DNA of 64,000 nucleotides from Azoarcus sp. (GCA_031285965.1 JAITVD010000035.1:22473-86472); one strand, 5' to 3'. Counted from the stretch's first letter, positions 1 through 9,751 are shown. Notes: a model not told the origin generated them from the sequence alone. Numbers and translations are program-made.

Positions 1-2200
1 CCGTGCACATCCACAGGTCGTATTCCTTGTCCGGCACTTCGGGCGGCGCTTGGTAGGGCAGGGCGATGATGTTCGCCTTGCCGTCCTTTTGGCCGTAGAA
101 CTTGATGCCTTCGCCCTTCTTCACATAGGGGTCGTACTTCTCGGTGAAGCGCCACAAGGTTTCTTTGCCGTCCTTCACGGGCCAGCGCAGGCCGCGTGAC
201 TTGTGGTAAGTGTCAAAGTCCGCCAGATCGTGGGCATGATCCCGGCCAAAGGCCGCATACTCTTCAAAGAGACCTTTCTGCACGTAGAAACCGAAATATT
301 CGGATTCGTCGTTCATGTAGCCCGGAATGACATGCGCGTTGACAGCGGTCACGTTCGCTTTCGGGAACTTGGTCGTCTTGTTGTTGGCGTAAAGAATGTC
401 GTACAAGGTCTTGCCCTTGTATTCGGGCTTCTTGTCGATCAGTTCAGCGGGCCAGACATCTTCCACTTTGAAGCGTTTGGAGAATTCGATGTACTGCCAC
501 AGGTCGGAACGGGACTCGCCCGGCGCTTTGACTTGCTGGCGCCAGAACTGCGTGCGCCGCTCGGCGTTGCCGTAAGCGCCTTCTTTTTCCGCCCACATGG
601 CCGTGGGAAGAATCAGGTCGGCAGATTGCGCGGATACCGTCGGGTAGGGATCGGAGACCACCACAAAGGCGTTCGGGTTGCGCCAGCCGGGATAGGTTTC
701 CTCGTTGGTGTTTGGCCCCGCCTGCATGTTGTTAGTCGTGGATGTCCAGTAGCACTTGATCTTGCCATCCTTGAGGTTGCGGCTTTGCGCGACGGCATGC
801 AGACCAACCTGGGGCGGAATCGTGCCATCCGGCAGTTGCCAGAGTTGTTCGGCCATTTTCCGGTGCGCCGGATTGCCAACGACCATGTCGGCGGGCAGAC
901 GGTGCGCGAACGTGCCGACTTCACGGGCGGTTCCGCAAGCGGAAGGCTGTCCGGTCAGGGAGAAGGGGCCGCAACCGGGCTGGGAAATCTTGCCGGTCAG
1001 GAGGTGGATGTTGTAGAGCAGGTTATTGACCCACGTGCCGCGTGTGTGCTGGTTGACACCCATTGTCCAGAAGGAGACCACTTTTTTCTTCGGGTCGCAG
1101 AACAGTTCCGCCAGCCTCTTGAGCCTGTCGGCGGGCACACCGGAGATTTGGACGGCTTTTTCCAGCGTGTACTCGGAGACGAACTTGGCGTAGTCGTCAA
1201 AAGTGATTGGCTCCATCGCGCCGGGATCAGTCTTGTTTTTGCCATCCGCGCCCGCATAGCCGTTAGCGGTGGCTTTGGCTTCAAGCGGGTGGGCGGGGCG
1301 CAGGCCATAGCCAATGTCGGTGACGCCTTTCTTGAAATTGACGCACTTGCCGATGAAGGTCTTGTCGACCTTGTTGTTTTGGATGATGTAGTTGGCGACG
1401 AAGTTCAGGATGGCCAGATCGGACTGCGGGTTGAAGATCATCGGGTTGTCGGCCAGCTCGAATGAGCGATGCTCAAAGGTCGACAGCACGTGGACTTCGC
1501 ACTTGGGATGGGTCAGGCGGCGGTCGGTGACACGCGACCACAGCACCGGGTGCATTTCGGCCATGTTGGCGCCCCAGAGCACGAACACGTCGGCGTTCTC
1601 GATGTCGTCGTAGCAGCCCATCGGCTCGTCGATGCCGAAGGTGCGCATGAAGCCGACCACGGCGGAGGCCATGCAGTGGCGGGCGTTCGGGTCGATGTTA
1701 TTGGAACGGAACCCAGCCTTGTACAGCTTCGCGGCGGCATAGCCTTCCCAAATCGTCCATTGGCCGGAGCCGAACATGGCAATGGAGGTCGGGCCGGTCG
1801 TCTTTAGGGCCTCTTTCCATTTTTCTTCCATGATGTCGAAGGCTTCTTTCCACGAGACGGGCGTGAAGTTGCCGTCTTTGGCGTATTTGCCATTTTTCTT
1901 CCGCAGCAAGGGCTGGGTGAGCCGATCCTTGCCATACATGATCTTGGACAGGAAGTAGCCCTTGATGCAGTTCAGCCCCCGGTTGACGGGGGAATCCGGG
2001 TCGCCTTGCGTGGCAACCATTCTGCCGTTCTGCACGCCGGCCAGCACGGAACAGCCGGTTCCGCAGAAGCGGCAAGGGATTTTGTCCCACCGGATGTCGT
2101 CGTCCGGCGCGGCGGCGACCTTGGTTGGCAACGACATGCCCGCTGCGGCGGCGGCAGTGGCGACAGCTTGGGTTTTCAAAAAATCACGGCGGTTGGTCAT
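1..2200 (-). CDS. napA: Periplasmic nitrate reductase catalytic subunit NapA (3' end beyond window)
   Basis: Molybdopterin enzyme that reduces nitrate to nitrite in the periplasm. About 733 residues are visible; the C-terminus lies beyond the window's left edge. The N-terminus carries a twin-arginine signal (NRRDFLK followed by an Ala-rich stretch). A [4Fe-4S] motif CRFCGTGC follows, with its fourth Cys in GLNCIKGYF. The likely Mo-ligand Cys sits in [10 protein letters not shown]. Further along, the NQHTRGTW and TGQPSACG segments are typical of NapA. The ATG follows the napD stop by one base, and GGAGAA inside the napD end serves as ribosome binding site. It is the third visible gene of a napFDA-type operon; napG/H/B would be expected to the left. 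Family assignment is very secure. Confidence 0.97.
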   Translation of the reverse strand, partial: MTNRRDFLKTQAVATAAAAAGMSLPTKVAAAPDDDIRWDKIPCRFCGTGCSVLAGVQNGRMVATQGDPDSPVNRGLNCIKGYFLSKIMYGKDRLTQPLLRKKNGKYAKDGNFTPVSWKEAFDIMEEKWKEALKTTGPTSIAMFGSGQWTIWEGYAAAKLYKAGFRSNNIDPNARHCMASAVVGFMRTFGIDEPMGCYDDIENADVFVLWGANMAEMHPVLWSRVTDRRLTHPKCEVHVLSTFEHRSFELADNPMIFNPQSDLAILNFVANYIIQNNKVDKTFIGKCVNFKKGVTDIGYGLRPAHPLEAKATANGYAGADGKNKTDPGAMEPITFDDYAKFVSEYTLEKAVQISGVPADRLKRLAELFCDPKKKVVSFWTMGVNQHTRGTWVNNLLYNIHLLTGKISQPGCGPFSLTGQPSACGTAREVGTFAHRLPADMVVGNPAHRKMAEQLWQLPDGTIPPQVGLHAVAQSRNLKDGKIKCYWTSTTNNMQAGPNTNEETYPGWRNPNAFVVVSDPYPTVSAQSADLILPTAMWAEKEGAYGNAERRTQFWRQQVKAPGESRSDLWQYIEFSKRFKVEDVWPAELIDKKPEYKGKTLYDILYANNKTTKFPKANVTAVNAHVIPGYMNDESEYFGFYVQKGLFEEYAAFGRDHAHDLADFDTYHKSRGLRWPVKDGKETLWRFTEKYDPYVKKGEGIKFYGQKDGKANIIALPYQAPPEVPDKEYDLWMCT

Positions 2201-2201
2201 T

Positions 2202-2453
2202 TCAGTTCTCCTCGAGAGCGGGTGTTTCATCCGAATATTCGTAGGATAGGGTTGCAGACATCACCTGCGGGATCTGGTGGACTTGGATGATGGAATCGGA
2301 GACGGCATAGTCCGAGCCGTCTTCCAACAGGACAATCATGCGCCCGTTGCCGCTATCGGCGGCCACGCTGGCACCGGGAACGGCTTCAACAGCAGATTTT
2401 ATTGTATCGGCATACCTTGGCAGGAACTTCAGAACGAGGCTGACGACTTTCAT
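2202..2453 (-). CDS. napD: NapD, chaperone for NapA maturation
   Basis: Small cytoplasmic protein of 83 residues that in the known family binds the twin-arginine signal peptide of NapA and holds back its export until cofactor insertion is complete. Length and the ferredoxin-like beta-alpha-beta pattern ([10 protein letters not shown] near the start, then a Gly-rich turn [11 protein letters not shown]) fit NapD. It lies between napF and napA: its ATG overlaps the napF stop by four bases and its stop precedes napA by one base, so translation of the three is probably coupled. The assignment rests on context and family length as much as on sequence, because NapD proteins diverge strongly. Confidence 0.9.
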   Translation of the reverse strand: MKVVSLVLKFLPRYADTIKSAVEAVPGASVAADSGNGRMIVLLEDGSDYAVSDSIIQVHQIPQVMSATLSYEYSDETPALEEN

Positions 2454-3013
2454 TGTGGTTGTTTTTCCATGGAAAAGTTTGCTTGCGGGTCAGGCAACGA
2501 AAAAGGCTGCATGGAAATAGCGAACGCGGGGCATGATGCTACGCATTCGCCACAGGTGGTACAGCTTGCTTTCAAAACATCAGGCCGCGCGGGCTGGTTT
2601 GGGCGCGGGGAGAATCGGATTGCGCCCGGCTCGCAGTGCTCTTCACAAGAACGGCACAGGATGCCCCGGTGCGGTAAGCACTCCGCGCCGATCACGGGCT
2701 GGAGTGCCCAAGGCGGAAGTTCGGGAGAAAAGGAAATGGGCGCTTGCTGGCCAGATGCGCTTTGCCGCGTATTTTCCGAACAGGCGTGGGCGCAATCCGC
2801 GCAGAATGTGCAGTGCGACCGACGGAAATCGGCTTCAGGAAACCCCCCCGCACCGGATGAGAGCAGGCCAGTGGGACATGCCGCCACGCAAGCGCCGCAA
2901 CGGGTGCAGGTGCGCGTAAAAACAGCTTCATCCACCGACCAAGGAGGGCGATACGGAGCCGCAGCCTTACGCGGGTGTTGTCCGCGCAAGAATACGCGAC
3001 GACCCATGTCCAC
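2450..3013 (-). CDS. napF: Ferredoxin-type protein NapF
   Basis: Cytoplasmic iron-sulfur protein of the nap operon, thought to help assemble the NapA [4Fe-4S] cluster. The 187 residues hold four cysteine groups of the ferredoxin type: CTRCGACVAACP (about 36-47), CTFCADCAHAC (about 67-77), CRSCEEHCEP (about 117-126) and CTTCGECVASCP (about 149-160). The N-terminal GRRVFLRG is typical of the family. GTG at 3013 sits close behind AGGAGGGG and is taken as the start; an ATG two codons later is an alternative. First gene of the nap operon, 184 bases downstream of cheX on the same strand, with its own likely promoter. Confidence 0.95.
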   Translation of the reverse strand: MDMGRRVFLRGQHPRKAAAPYRPPWSVDEAVFTRTCTRCGACVAACPTGLLSSGAGGFPEADFRRSHCTFCADCAHACSENTRQSASGQQAPISFSPELPPWALQPVIGAECLPHRGILCRSCEEHCEPGAIRFSPRPNQPARPDVLKASCTTCGECVASCPAFAISMQPFSLPDPQANFSMEKQPQ

Positions 3014-3054
3014 AAATCCCCTCCTGTTGTGTATTTATTGGGTGTGTTGGGATA

Positions 3055-3098
3055 AGAATAGTAGCCTGTGTGCCAAAGTTAACTTTGATCTATATTAA
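3055..3098 (-). promoter_or_regulatory. FNR-type box and -10 element upstream of napF
   Basis: Positions 3085-3098 read TTAATATAGATCAA on the minus strand, one mismatch from the FNR consensus TTGAT-N4-ATCAA. About 31 bases further downstream lies an AT-rich -10-like stretch (TACTAT/TATTCT within 3055-3063). That places the box near -41.5 of a start site around 3050, the usual class II activator geometry. The site is about 78 bases before the napF start. This fits known oxygen control of nap operons by FNR. The motif is seen directly; its function is inferred. Confidence 0.7.
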
Positions 3099-3197
3099 AA
3101 AGCGGATCAGGCGCGGGGCAAAAAACCATTCGCTTTTTTTACCGGAAATTTCCAGATAGCGCGGAAAATAGCCGAATGCCATAAACGCGATTTGTCT

Positions 3198-3665
3198 TTA
3201 CGCGGTGCGCTGAATATCCACGACGACGGAAGCGCGGTATTGCTTCCATTTCACGAGAATGACGTAGGATTGGGGCGAAACAACGGTTTTCAGCCAGTCA
3301 GGATCCGTTGCCTGCGTGGTGGGCACGGAGATTTCCATCGTTTCTCCAAAATGTCTGCGCGCATTGCCAGAAATTGTATTAGCAATTTCTCCAGCCGTAT
3401 CGAGAAGGCGGTCATTGTCCCGTATTTGCTCACCCATCAGAAGCAGGAGATGGGTCAGCATGCTGCGCGGCGCGGAAAAATAGATGCGCCCAGAGAAATC
3501 CCCGGACAGCGTGATATAGCTGGTCAGGTCGAACGTGGCGGAAGGAACGTCGCCTTCCAGCAGGTAGGCGGTTTTGATTTCCACTTTTTCTTCGGTGACC
3601 TGGAAGAAAAATGCGCTGACCGCGTCTACGAAAGTGTAGATGTCTTTTTCGTTAATGCCTTTCAT
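3198..3665 (-). CDS. cheX: CheX-family chemotaxis phosphatase
   Basis: 155-residue protein of the CheC/CheX/FliY fold family, cytoplasmic phosphatases that remove phosphate from CheY-type regulators. The diagnostic ExxN active-site pair is present as E93 and N96 in AGEIANTISGN. There is a single such site, as in CheX. The ATG overlaps the stop of the upstream response regulator gene by four bases, indicating coupled translation with its probable substrate. The gene ends 184 bases before napF on the same strand. Family call is firm; whether it acts on the neighbouring CheY or on a motor CheY cannot be told from sequence. Confidence 0.88.
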   Translation of the reverse strand: MKGINEKDIYTFVDAVSAFFFQVTEEKVEIKTAYLLEGDVPSATFDLTSYITLSGDFSGRIYFSAPRSMLTHLLLLMGEQIRDNDRLLDTAGEIANTISGNARRHFGETMEISVPTTQATDPDWLKTVVSPQSYVILVKWKQYRASVVVDIQRTA

Positions 3666-4030
3666 GAACTTATAAGCTCCAAAAAAGCTGCGATCAGGTC
3701 TTCATCGGAGAATGGCTTATAGAGGAAGCCGCGAGCCCCTTTCTTTAGCGCCTTCAAAGCCGTGGCTTTGTCGCTCAGCGCCGAAATGACCAAGATGTTG
3801 CAGTCGGGGAAGATTTCAATCATTTTCTCCGTGCACTCTATCCCATCCATTTCCGGCATGGTGATGTCCATTGTCACAAGCTCGGGCATGTGCTGCATGC
3901 ACAGCATGAGGGCTTCCTTGCCGTTTCTTGCCATGCCGAGCAACTGGATGTTGTTCAGCCTCGGGTCGCTCAGGATGCGGGCAACGCGGCTTCTGATGAG
4001 CGCGGAATCGTCAACGATCAGGAGTTTCAT
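3662..4030 (-). CDS. Single-domain CheY-like response regulator
   Basis: A 122-residue receiver domain with no output domain. All catalytic positions are present: acidic pair D7/D8, phospho-acceptor D55 in TMDITMPEMDG, S83 in the Thr/Ser position and K105 in LYKPF. With no DNA-binding part, it should act through protein contacts, as CheY does on a flagellar or pilus motor, or pass phosphate on. It lies between a CheA-like kinase (12 bases upstream) and cheX (4-base overlap), so kinase, regulator and phosphatase form one operon. Which machine it controls is unknown. Confidence 0.9.
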   Translation of the reverse strand: MKLLIVDDSALIRSRVARILSDPRLNNIQLLGMARNGKEALMLCMQHMPELVTMDITMPEMDGIECTEKMIEIFPDCNILVISALSDKATALKALKKGARGFLYKPFSDEDLIAAFLELISS

Positions 4031-4042
4031 TTTATTAAACTC

Positions 4043-6319
4043 TCACAGTACCGTGCTGAACTGGATATTGAACTCGGTAAACTGGTTTGGCCTGCTCTTG
4101 ACCAGCATGTACCCGCCCATGCCCCTGACTTTTTCCAGTACCGCGTCCAAGCCGATGCCATGCCCTGAATCTTGGTCGGCAACCTCGACGGTTGAGACGC
4201 CCGGCTGGAAAATGCGGTTGGCGATTTCCTGATCGCTCAAGGCATCCGCCTCTGCCGCAGTCAAGATGTTCTTCTTGACAAAATGCTTGCGCAGACGGTC
4301 TGGAACGATACCGCATCCGTCATCCCGTACCGTGAAGGTGTACTGCCCGTGGCCCAGATATTCGCACCACAGGCTCAGTGCGCCGATTGACGGCTTGTTG
4401 TGCTGGGTTCGCTCGTCTGGCATCTCGATGCCGTGCGTCATGGCGTTGCGCACAAGCTGGATGGAAATATCCTGCAACTCTTTCGTCGTGGCTTTGGGCA
4501 GGGAGAAGAATTTTTCAAACTGGCAGGAAACTTCGACCTGCTTTCCGTGATCGGCAGCAATCCGCTGCGCCAGCGCGGCGATGTGGTCCGCGAACGGATG
4601 TTTCTGGGCAGTCATGCCGTCCGGCATGCCGCCTGACGGCTGCGTTTTGCCCAAGGCATTGCCGAGGCGGGCAACGATTTGGGCAAGCGAGGAATGGCGC
4701 TGGTAAAAGCCTTCCAGCAGCACGGCCACGCGCAGCATTTGGTCGCCGGAGAGCGACTGCTCGTCCTCGCGCATGGACACCAATTCTTCTTCGCATGAAT
4801 GCGCGTAGCTTTCCAGCGCCTCGATGCCAAGCACCGCCGCTTCGCCCTTGATGCCGTGCATGATACGCATGATGTAGTTCAGCGTATGCAGGCGGTCACG
4901 CGCCTCGTCATGGGCGGCGCTCATCTTCTCGTTGATCTGGGCCAGCGATTTCCCGACGTTGTCGATGAACCGCTGGAGTGCCTCAAAGTCGCTGCTTGCC
5001 AGCCGCAGCAGGGTTTCGACCTCGATTTTTGCCAAATTCTTCGCTTGCTCGATTTGCTGCGTGAGCACGACCTTGTCGGTGACATCCTGCACCGTGACCA
5101 GCAAGTGCGAGATTTGCTGGTCGTCCGAAAGCACCCTGTTGAAGAAGAAGGAAAGATACCGCGTCTGGGTGTTGGCTCGCGGGTCGGTGACGAGGATGGG
5201 GACGTTGATGAGCGGGTTGAGGCTAACGACCAAGGCTTCTTTTACGCGGTCGCCCAAAAGCAGGTCAATGTAGTCCACCGCCGCTTCGTAAATATTCCGG
5301 GGGGCAATGGCCTCAAGGTGGGGCAGGAAATCCGAATCCGGCACGATCTCCCTTCTCAAGATGTCGGGCAGGGATTCCGAGAACTGCGTCCCGATTTTCT
5401 TGTTTTTATCCAGCAGGAACAATCCTTCGCGCACGGTGGCGAGGATTTCGATGGTTTCTTGGCGCGCTTCGGAAAGTTTTCTGTCGCCCGCCATCAAATC
5501 CCGGATTGAAATGATAACGGTGTAACCAAAGTTGATAAGCGCAAATACGATGCCGACGACCAGCACGATCCGCAAAATGGCGGCCCGATGGCTGGCAACC
5601 TGTTCCAGATCGGTGGTCAGGGCATTCATGAGTTTCAGGACTGCCCGGTTGTTTTGCGGCTCGCTGTGCGTCGGGTTTTTCTCCAGCGCAAAAGCCACTG
5701 CCGCTCTAAGTTCTTCCTTGAACTGCTCGGGGTTGCTTGCTATGTATTCCAGTTTTCTTCTGAATTCTTCATCCGTAAAGTTTTCTTCTGCCTGAAATCT
5801 CTTTTTTGCGTCTTCCAGGCGAGCCGGGTCTTCCAGCTTTGTCGCGTTGAGGTAGTTGTCCGAGAAAGAGTCCCTGTCGCTGTTCAGCAGCGGTTTCAGG
5901 TGCTCCATGTAAGGCTTCCATATCACGTAGGTTTCCGCGACGAACTGGCGGGATTTTTCCGTTCCGACTTGGGTGAGATACACGGGGTTATCGTCGCCGC
6001 CCGTCACCATCGCGCCGTCGCGGAAGCCCATCAGGGTTCTGTCAAAGCGCCTGACCGCCAGCGTCAGTTCCTTCAGGCTGGTTTTGATGCCGTCTTCGTC
6101 TCCCGCTTCCATGCTGACGCCCAGCGTCAGGAGCGCCTTGGTCATCCGTTGCGACATCATCCGCTGCCGACCCGACAGGTTGATCGAGACGGCGGACTCA
6201 TCGGCCTTGAATGTATTGTAGAAGTTGATGCCGATGACGATAGCATCCGCCACCATAAAAAGGATGACCGCAAAAATAATCTTGCGGTATTTTGAAAATA
6301 CGCTGCGGTTACTATCCAT
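4043..6319 (-). CDS. CheA-like hybrid sensor kinase with PilJ-type periplasmic sensor
   Basis: 758-residue membrane sensor kinase. The order is: transmembrane helix (about 14-34), a periplasmic domain whose first helix reads NLSGRQRMMSQRMTKALLTL as in PilJ/NarX-type ligand-binding domains, second transmembrane helix (about 245-270), a PAS-like region (about 290-410), an Hpt-like helical bundle with candidate phospho-His in MHGIKGEAAVLG, and a CheA-type ATPase domain (NAMTHGIEMPDER, DDGCGI, GHGIGLDAV). It thus resembles a CheA fused to its own receptor and has no CheW-like domain at the C-terminus. The related NarX/PilJ sensor helices bind nitrate in some proteins, which is suggestive beside nap, but the ligand is not shown. 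Confidence 0.85.
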   Translation of the reverse strand: MDSNRSVFSKYRKIIFAVILFMVADAIVIGINFYNTFKADESAVSINLSGRQRMMSQRMTKALLTLGVSMEAGDEDGIKTSLKELTLAVRRFDRTLMGFRDGAMVTGGDDNPVYLTQVGTEKSRQFVAETYVIWKPYMEHLKPLLNSDRDSFSDNYLNATKLEDPARLEDAKKRFQAEENFTDEEFRRKLEYIASNPEQFKEELRAAVAFALEKNPTHSEPQNNRAVLKLMNALTTDLEQVASHRAAILRIVLVVGIVFALINFGYTVIISIRDLMAGDRKLSEARQETIEILATVREGLFLLDKNKKIGTQFSESLPDILRREIVPDSDFLPHLEAIAPRNIYEAAVDYIDLLLGDRVKEALVVSLNPLINVPILVTDPRANTQTRYLSFFFNRVLSDDQQISHLLVTVQDVTDKVVLTQQIEQAKNLAKIEVETLLRLASSDFEALQRFIDNVGKSLAQINEKMSAAHDEARDRLHTLNYIMRIMHGIKGEAAVLGIEALESYAHSCEEELVSMREDEQSLSGDQMLRVAVLLEGFYQRHSSLAQIVARLGNALGKTQPSGGMPDGMTAQKHPFADHIAALAQRIAADHGKQVEVSCQFEKFFSLPKATTKELQDISIQLVRNAMTHGIEMPDERTQHNKPSIGALSLWCEYLGHGQYTFTVRDDGCGIVPDRLRKHFVKKNILTAAEADALSDQEIANRIFQPGVSTVEVADQDSGHGIGLDAVLEKVRGMGGYMLVKSRPNQFTEFNIQFSTVL

Positions 6320-6679
6320 TTAATGCCTCGCCCAGAAAGACATCTCGTTAAAAGTAAGGTATAGCGAAGAACAGACTGTCACCAAAAAAGCTCACAAAGG
6401 ATACACTAGTTTTATGCACTGCCTGTTGGAATATTCCGTTTGAGGATATGTCGCTTAACATGACATATAACATAATGTGTATATACTTAACTTATTTGAT
6501 AAGTGATGTTCGCTATATCGTCTATGCTCTATATCAAGAAAAACGGCGGTGATATAAATTGTTTTCAATTTATGTGGAATATTTTCGGTTCGGCGCGTTA
6601 ATAATTCCAAGCAATAGGCGCTTATTTGCGTTAGAACGAGCGGCACAGCGGATTGTGCGGTTTTGTGAAGTTTTTCCGC
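6320..6679. other. AT-rich intergenic region with an 8-4-8 palindrome
   Basis: About 360 bases between the kinase gene and hemH without a credible gene, clearly richer in A+T than its surroundings. It must hold the promoter of the chemosensory operon (minus strand, right edge 6320). Positions 6554-6573 form a perfect inverted repeat ATAAATTG-TTTT-CAATTTAT, either an operator or a weak terminator. Several shorter dyads occur around 6455-6500. No recognised box was found beyond that. Confidence 0.5.
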
Positions 6680-7717
6680 TTACGCCCAACCCATCGTTTG
6701 TCCCTGAATAATCCTTTCCAGCGCGTTTACCCACTCCGGGCGGGCATTGAGGCAGGGGATGGCGTGGAATGCCTCGCCGCCACGGGCAAGGAAAGCGTCG
6801 TGGCACAGCATGGCGATTTCTTCCAGCGTTTCGAGGCAGTCTGCGGCAAAGCCAGGGCAGATGACGTCGACCCGCTTTTCGCCCGAGGCGGCGAGGCGTT
6901 CGAGCGTCGGCAGGGTGTAGGGTTCCAGCCACTTCCCGCGCCCGAAGCGGGATTGGAACGTGACATGCAGCTTTTCCGGCGGCAGGGACAGCGCCTCTGC
7001 CAAAAGGCGCGCGGTGACGAGGCATTCGGCGCGGTAGGGGTCGCCCAGCGCGTCGGTGCTGGCGGGCTGGCCGTGAAAGCTGGCCACGAGGCAATCGCCT
7101 TGTCCGTGCGCGGTCCAGTGCTCGCGCACGCTCGCCGCCAGCGCGGCGATGTAGCCGGGGTCGTCGGGAAAGCTGCGCACGAAGCGAAGCTCCGGCAGGT
7201 TGCGCCAAGAGCGCAAAGCGAGGGCGACTTCATCAAGGACGCTGGCTGTGGTGCTGGCGGCAAATTGCGGGTAAAGCGGCACGACGAGGATGCGCTGGAT
7301 ACCGCGCATACGCAAAGCGTTGAGCGTATCGGCGATGGAAGGCGAGCCGTAGCGCATGGCCCAGGCGACGGCAATGCCGTCGCGGCTTTGCCCCTGCCCG
7401 CCGTTGAGCTTGTCGCGGAGCAAATCGGCCAAGCGTTCGGTGTGAATCTTGAGCGGGGAGCCTTCCGGCGTCCAGATGGCCGCGTATTTTTTGGCGGAGC
7501 GGGGCGGGCGGGTAGTGAGGATGATGCCGTTCAGGATGGGCTGCCAGATGAGCGGCGGCAATTCGACGACTCTTGGGTCAGAAAGAAACTGACGCAGCCA
7601 CGGGCGCAGGGCTTTTGCGGTTGGCGCGTCCGGCGTGCCGAGATTGACCAGCAGCACGCCTGCGCGGGGGCGCTCTTTCGGGTTGCGGGGCGGAGGTTCG
7701 GGCAAAAAGCGCGACAT
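6680..7717 (-). CDS. hemH: Ferrochelatase
   Basis: Inserts ferrous iron into protoporphyrin IX, the last step of protohaem synthesis. The 345-residue product shows GVLLVNLGTPDAP near the N-terminus, the metal-binding His region SFHGQP (H215), the FQSRFGRGKWLEPYT segment and the acidic helix LETLEE near the C-terminus, all typical of HemH. ATG at 7717 was chosen because it directly precedes the conserved N-terminus; upstream codons in the frame overlap hrcA and look unrelated. It lies 11 bases behind the hrcA stop and may be co-transcribed with it, a common order in betaproteobacteria. Haem is needed by the nap and frd systems found nearby. Confidence 0.96.
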   Translation of the reverse strand: MSRFLPEPPPRNPKERPRAGVLLVNLGTPDAPTAKALRPWLRQFLSDPRVVELPPLIWQPILNGIILTTRPPRSAKKYAAIWTPEGSPLKIHTERLADLLRDKLNGGQGQSRDGIAVAWAMRYGSPSIADTLNALRMRGIQRILVVPLYPQFAASTTASVLDEVALALRSWRNLPELRFVRSFPDDPGYIAALAASVREHWTAHGQGDCLVASFHGQPASTDALGDPYRAECLVTARLLAEALSLPPEKLHVTFQSRFGRGKWLEPYTLPTLERLAASGEKRVDVICPGFAADCLETLEEIAMLCHDAFLARGGEAFHAIPCLNARPEWVNALERIIQGQTMGWA

Positions 7718-7728
7718 GGCGGGCGGGG

Positions 7729-8775
7729 TCAGCCGTTGGACGACAAGGCGCTTGACAGCAGCCGGGCGGTGATGTCGACGATGGGAATCACTCGGTCGTA
7801 GGCCATGCGGGTCGGGCCGATGACGCCGACGGAGCCGACGATTTTCCCGTCGGCTTCGTAGGGCGCTGTCACCACGCTGCAAGCGTCAAGCTGCGAGAGG
7901 CCGGATTCGTTGCCGATGAAAATCTGTACGCCCTGCGCGCGCCGGGACACATCGAGCAACTGCATCAGCGCCGTGCGCTGCTCGAATAGCCGGAAAAGCT
8001 CGCGCAGGCGCGACATATTGGAGGATAAATCTTCGACATCGAGCAGGTTGGTTTCCCCCGAAATGATGTAGTCGGCAGACGTTTCCTCGGCGGCATCATC
8101 TGAATCGACCTCAATCGCGCTCGCCATCAGTTCGCTCAGGTCGCTCCTGATGCGGTGCAGTTCCGTTTGGAGGGATGCGCGGATTTCATCGAGCGCAAGC
8201 CCGGCGCAGTGCTCATTGAGATACGCCGCTGCCGCGCCCAGTTCGGAGGCCGAATAGGCGCGGCGCGTAAACAGGATGCGGTTTTGCACGTCGCCGCTTT
8301 CGGTCACGATGATGAGCAAGATGCGGTTTTCCGCCAGCCCGATGAATTCGATTTGGCGGATGCGGGGCGGCTCCCGGCGCGGCGCGACGACCACCCCGGC
8401 GAAGCGGGTCAGGTTCGAGAGCAGGAGCGATGCCGAATTCATCAACCGCTGCGGCTGGCCGGGACGGAGATGCCCTTTCAGTTCCTGCGCTTGCGTGTTG
8501 CCCATAGGCTGCGTCGTGAGCAGTGCGTCGACGAAAAAACGGTAGCCCATCGCTGTGGGTATCCGTCCCGCCGAGGTGTGCGGGCTTGCGATGTAGCCCA
8601 TTTCTTCTAAGTCGCTCATGATGTTGCGCACCGTGGCGGGCGACAGTTCCAGCCCCGATGAGCGCGACAGGGCGCGGGAGCCGATGGGCTGTCCGTCCGC
8701 GATGTAACGCTCGATCAGGGTTTTGAGCAGGATGCGGGCGCGGGCATCGGGCGGAGGCAGGGTGGTCTGTTGCAT
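7729..8775 (-). CDS. hrcA: Heat-inducible transcription repressor HrcA
   Basis: Represses groESL/dnaK-type heat shock genes by binding CIRCE elements. 348 residues, the normal family length. The N-terminal winged helix-turn-helix is visible ([21 protein letters not shown], then [19 protein letters not shown] and [11 protein letters not shown]), followed by the GAF-like dimerisation region and the conserved C-terminal stretch [19 protein letters not shown]. No CIRCE element was seen near the gene. It is divergent from nadK with 74 bases between them and is followed by hemH. Confidence 0.96.
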   Translation of the reverse strand: MQQTTLPPPDARARILLKTLIERYIADGQPIGSRALSRSSGLELSPATVRNIMSDLEEMGYIASPHTSAGRIPTAMGYRFFVDALLTTQPMGNTQAQELKGHLRPGQPQRLMNSASLLLSNLTRFAGVVVAPRREPPRIRQIEFIGLAENRILLIIVTESGDVQNRILFTRRAYSASELGAAAAYLNEHCAGLALDEIRASLQTELHRIRSDLSELMASAIEVDSDDAAEETSADYIISGETNLLDVEDLSSNMSRLRELFRLFEQRTALMQLLDVSRRAQGVQIFIGNESGLSQLDACSVVTAPYEADGKIVGSVGVIGPTRMAYDRVIPIVDITARLLSSALSSNG

Positions 8776-8849
8776 CGGCTCATTCTAGCAGTGCGTCGGC
8801 GGTTCGCGCAGTTGCGCGGCGCTTGGGCAAATGTGGTTTAATCGGCCGC

Positions 8850-9737
8850 ATGGCAAGCCCATTCAGCAACATTTCCCTGATTGGCAAATTCAAAAGCGCG
8901 GACGGCAGCGAGGCGGTGCTGGACATTGCGCGGTTTTTGCGCGGGCGCGGGCTGGAGCCGTGGATTGAGCAAGGCACGGCAGGGCGCATCGGGCGGGCGG
9001 CCAACGATTTCATGACGGCGACCTACGAAGAGATTGCCGACAAAGCCGATCTCGCGGTCGTCATCGGCGGCGACGGCACTTTGCTCAACGCGGCGCGGCG
9101 GCTGGGGGAACGCGCCGTGCCGCTGGTCGGGGTCAATCTCGGGCGGCTGGGTTTCCTGACCGACCTCTCAAGGGTGGATGCCTGCCGCCAACTGGGCGAA
9201 ATACTCGACGGGCGCTATTGCACCGAATCTCGCGGCATGCTCGATGCCGAAGTCGTGCGCGGCGGCGACCGCATTTTCCATACCGTCGCGCTCAATGATG
9301 TGGTGGTCAACCGGGGCAGCCTCGGCAGGATGATTGAGCTGGAACTGATGGTCGACGATGTGTTCGTCTACAACGTGCGCTCAGACGGCATGATTATCGC
9401 CACCCCCACTGGCTCCACAGCCTACGCGCTGGCGGCCAATGGGCCGATTCTCCATCCGGGTGTCGGGGGCATCGCGCTGGTTCCGCTTTGTCCGCACTCG
9501 CTCACCGTCCGCCCCGTCACCTTGCCGGATAGCTGCCGCATCGAAATCGTGCTCATGCCGCCGCATGATGCCCGCATCCACTTTGACGGAGTGACTTACT
9601 GCGACGTGCGCGCGGGCGACCGGCTGCGGATTATGCGTTCCTCGCAGGAAGTGCGTCTGCTGCATCCCGAAAGCTACGGCTACTTCGCCATGCTGCGCGA
9701 AAAGCTCCATTGGGGCGCGTCCGTGCTGCGCACCTGA
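8850..9737 (+). CDS. nadK: NAD kinase
   Basis: Phosphorylates NAD to NADP in the cytoplasm. The 295-residue product has the GGDGTLL motif of the diacylglycerol kinase-like fold (catalytic Asp), the NE/D-like segment ALNDVVVNRG, and the substrate loop PTGSTAYALAANGPI. ATG 8850 starts the conserved region; an upstream in-frame alternative codon has no support. It is divergent from hrcA and 14 bases before recN, and the nadK-recN pairing is widespread in proteobacteria. Confidence 0.97.
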   Translation: MASPFSNISLIGKFKSADGSEAVLDIARFLRGRGLEPWIEQGTAGRIGRAANDFMTATYEEIADKADLAVVIGGDGTLLNAARRLGERAVPLVGVNLGRLGFLTDLSRVDACRQLGEILDGRYCTESRGMLDAEVVRGGDRIFHTVALNDVVVNRGSLGRMIELELMVDDVFVYNVRSDGMIIATPTGSTAYALAANGPILHPGVGGIALVPLCPHSLTVRPVTLPDSCRIEIVLMPPHDARIHFDGVTYCDVRAGDRLRIMRSSQEVRLLHPESYGYFAMLREKLHWGASVLRT

Positions 9738-9751
9738 TTTCACTCACGTCC

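Noticed and set aside
203..1465. A 420-codon open frame on the plus strand
   Set aside because: It is the antisense shadow of napA, whose minus-strand translation has all cofactor motifs.
2277..3098. 273-codon plus-strand frame over napD/napF
   Set aside because: Antisense to genes with clear ferredoxin cysteine motifs; contains no family features.
6455..6646. 63-codon minus-strand frame in the AT-rich spacer before hemH
   Set aside because: No ribosome binding site and no protein-like composition; it falls in the promoter region.
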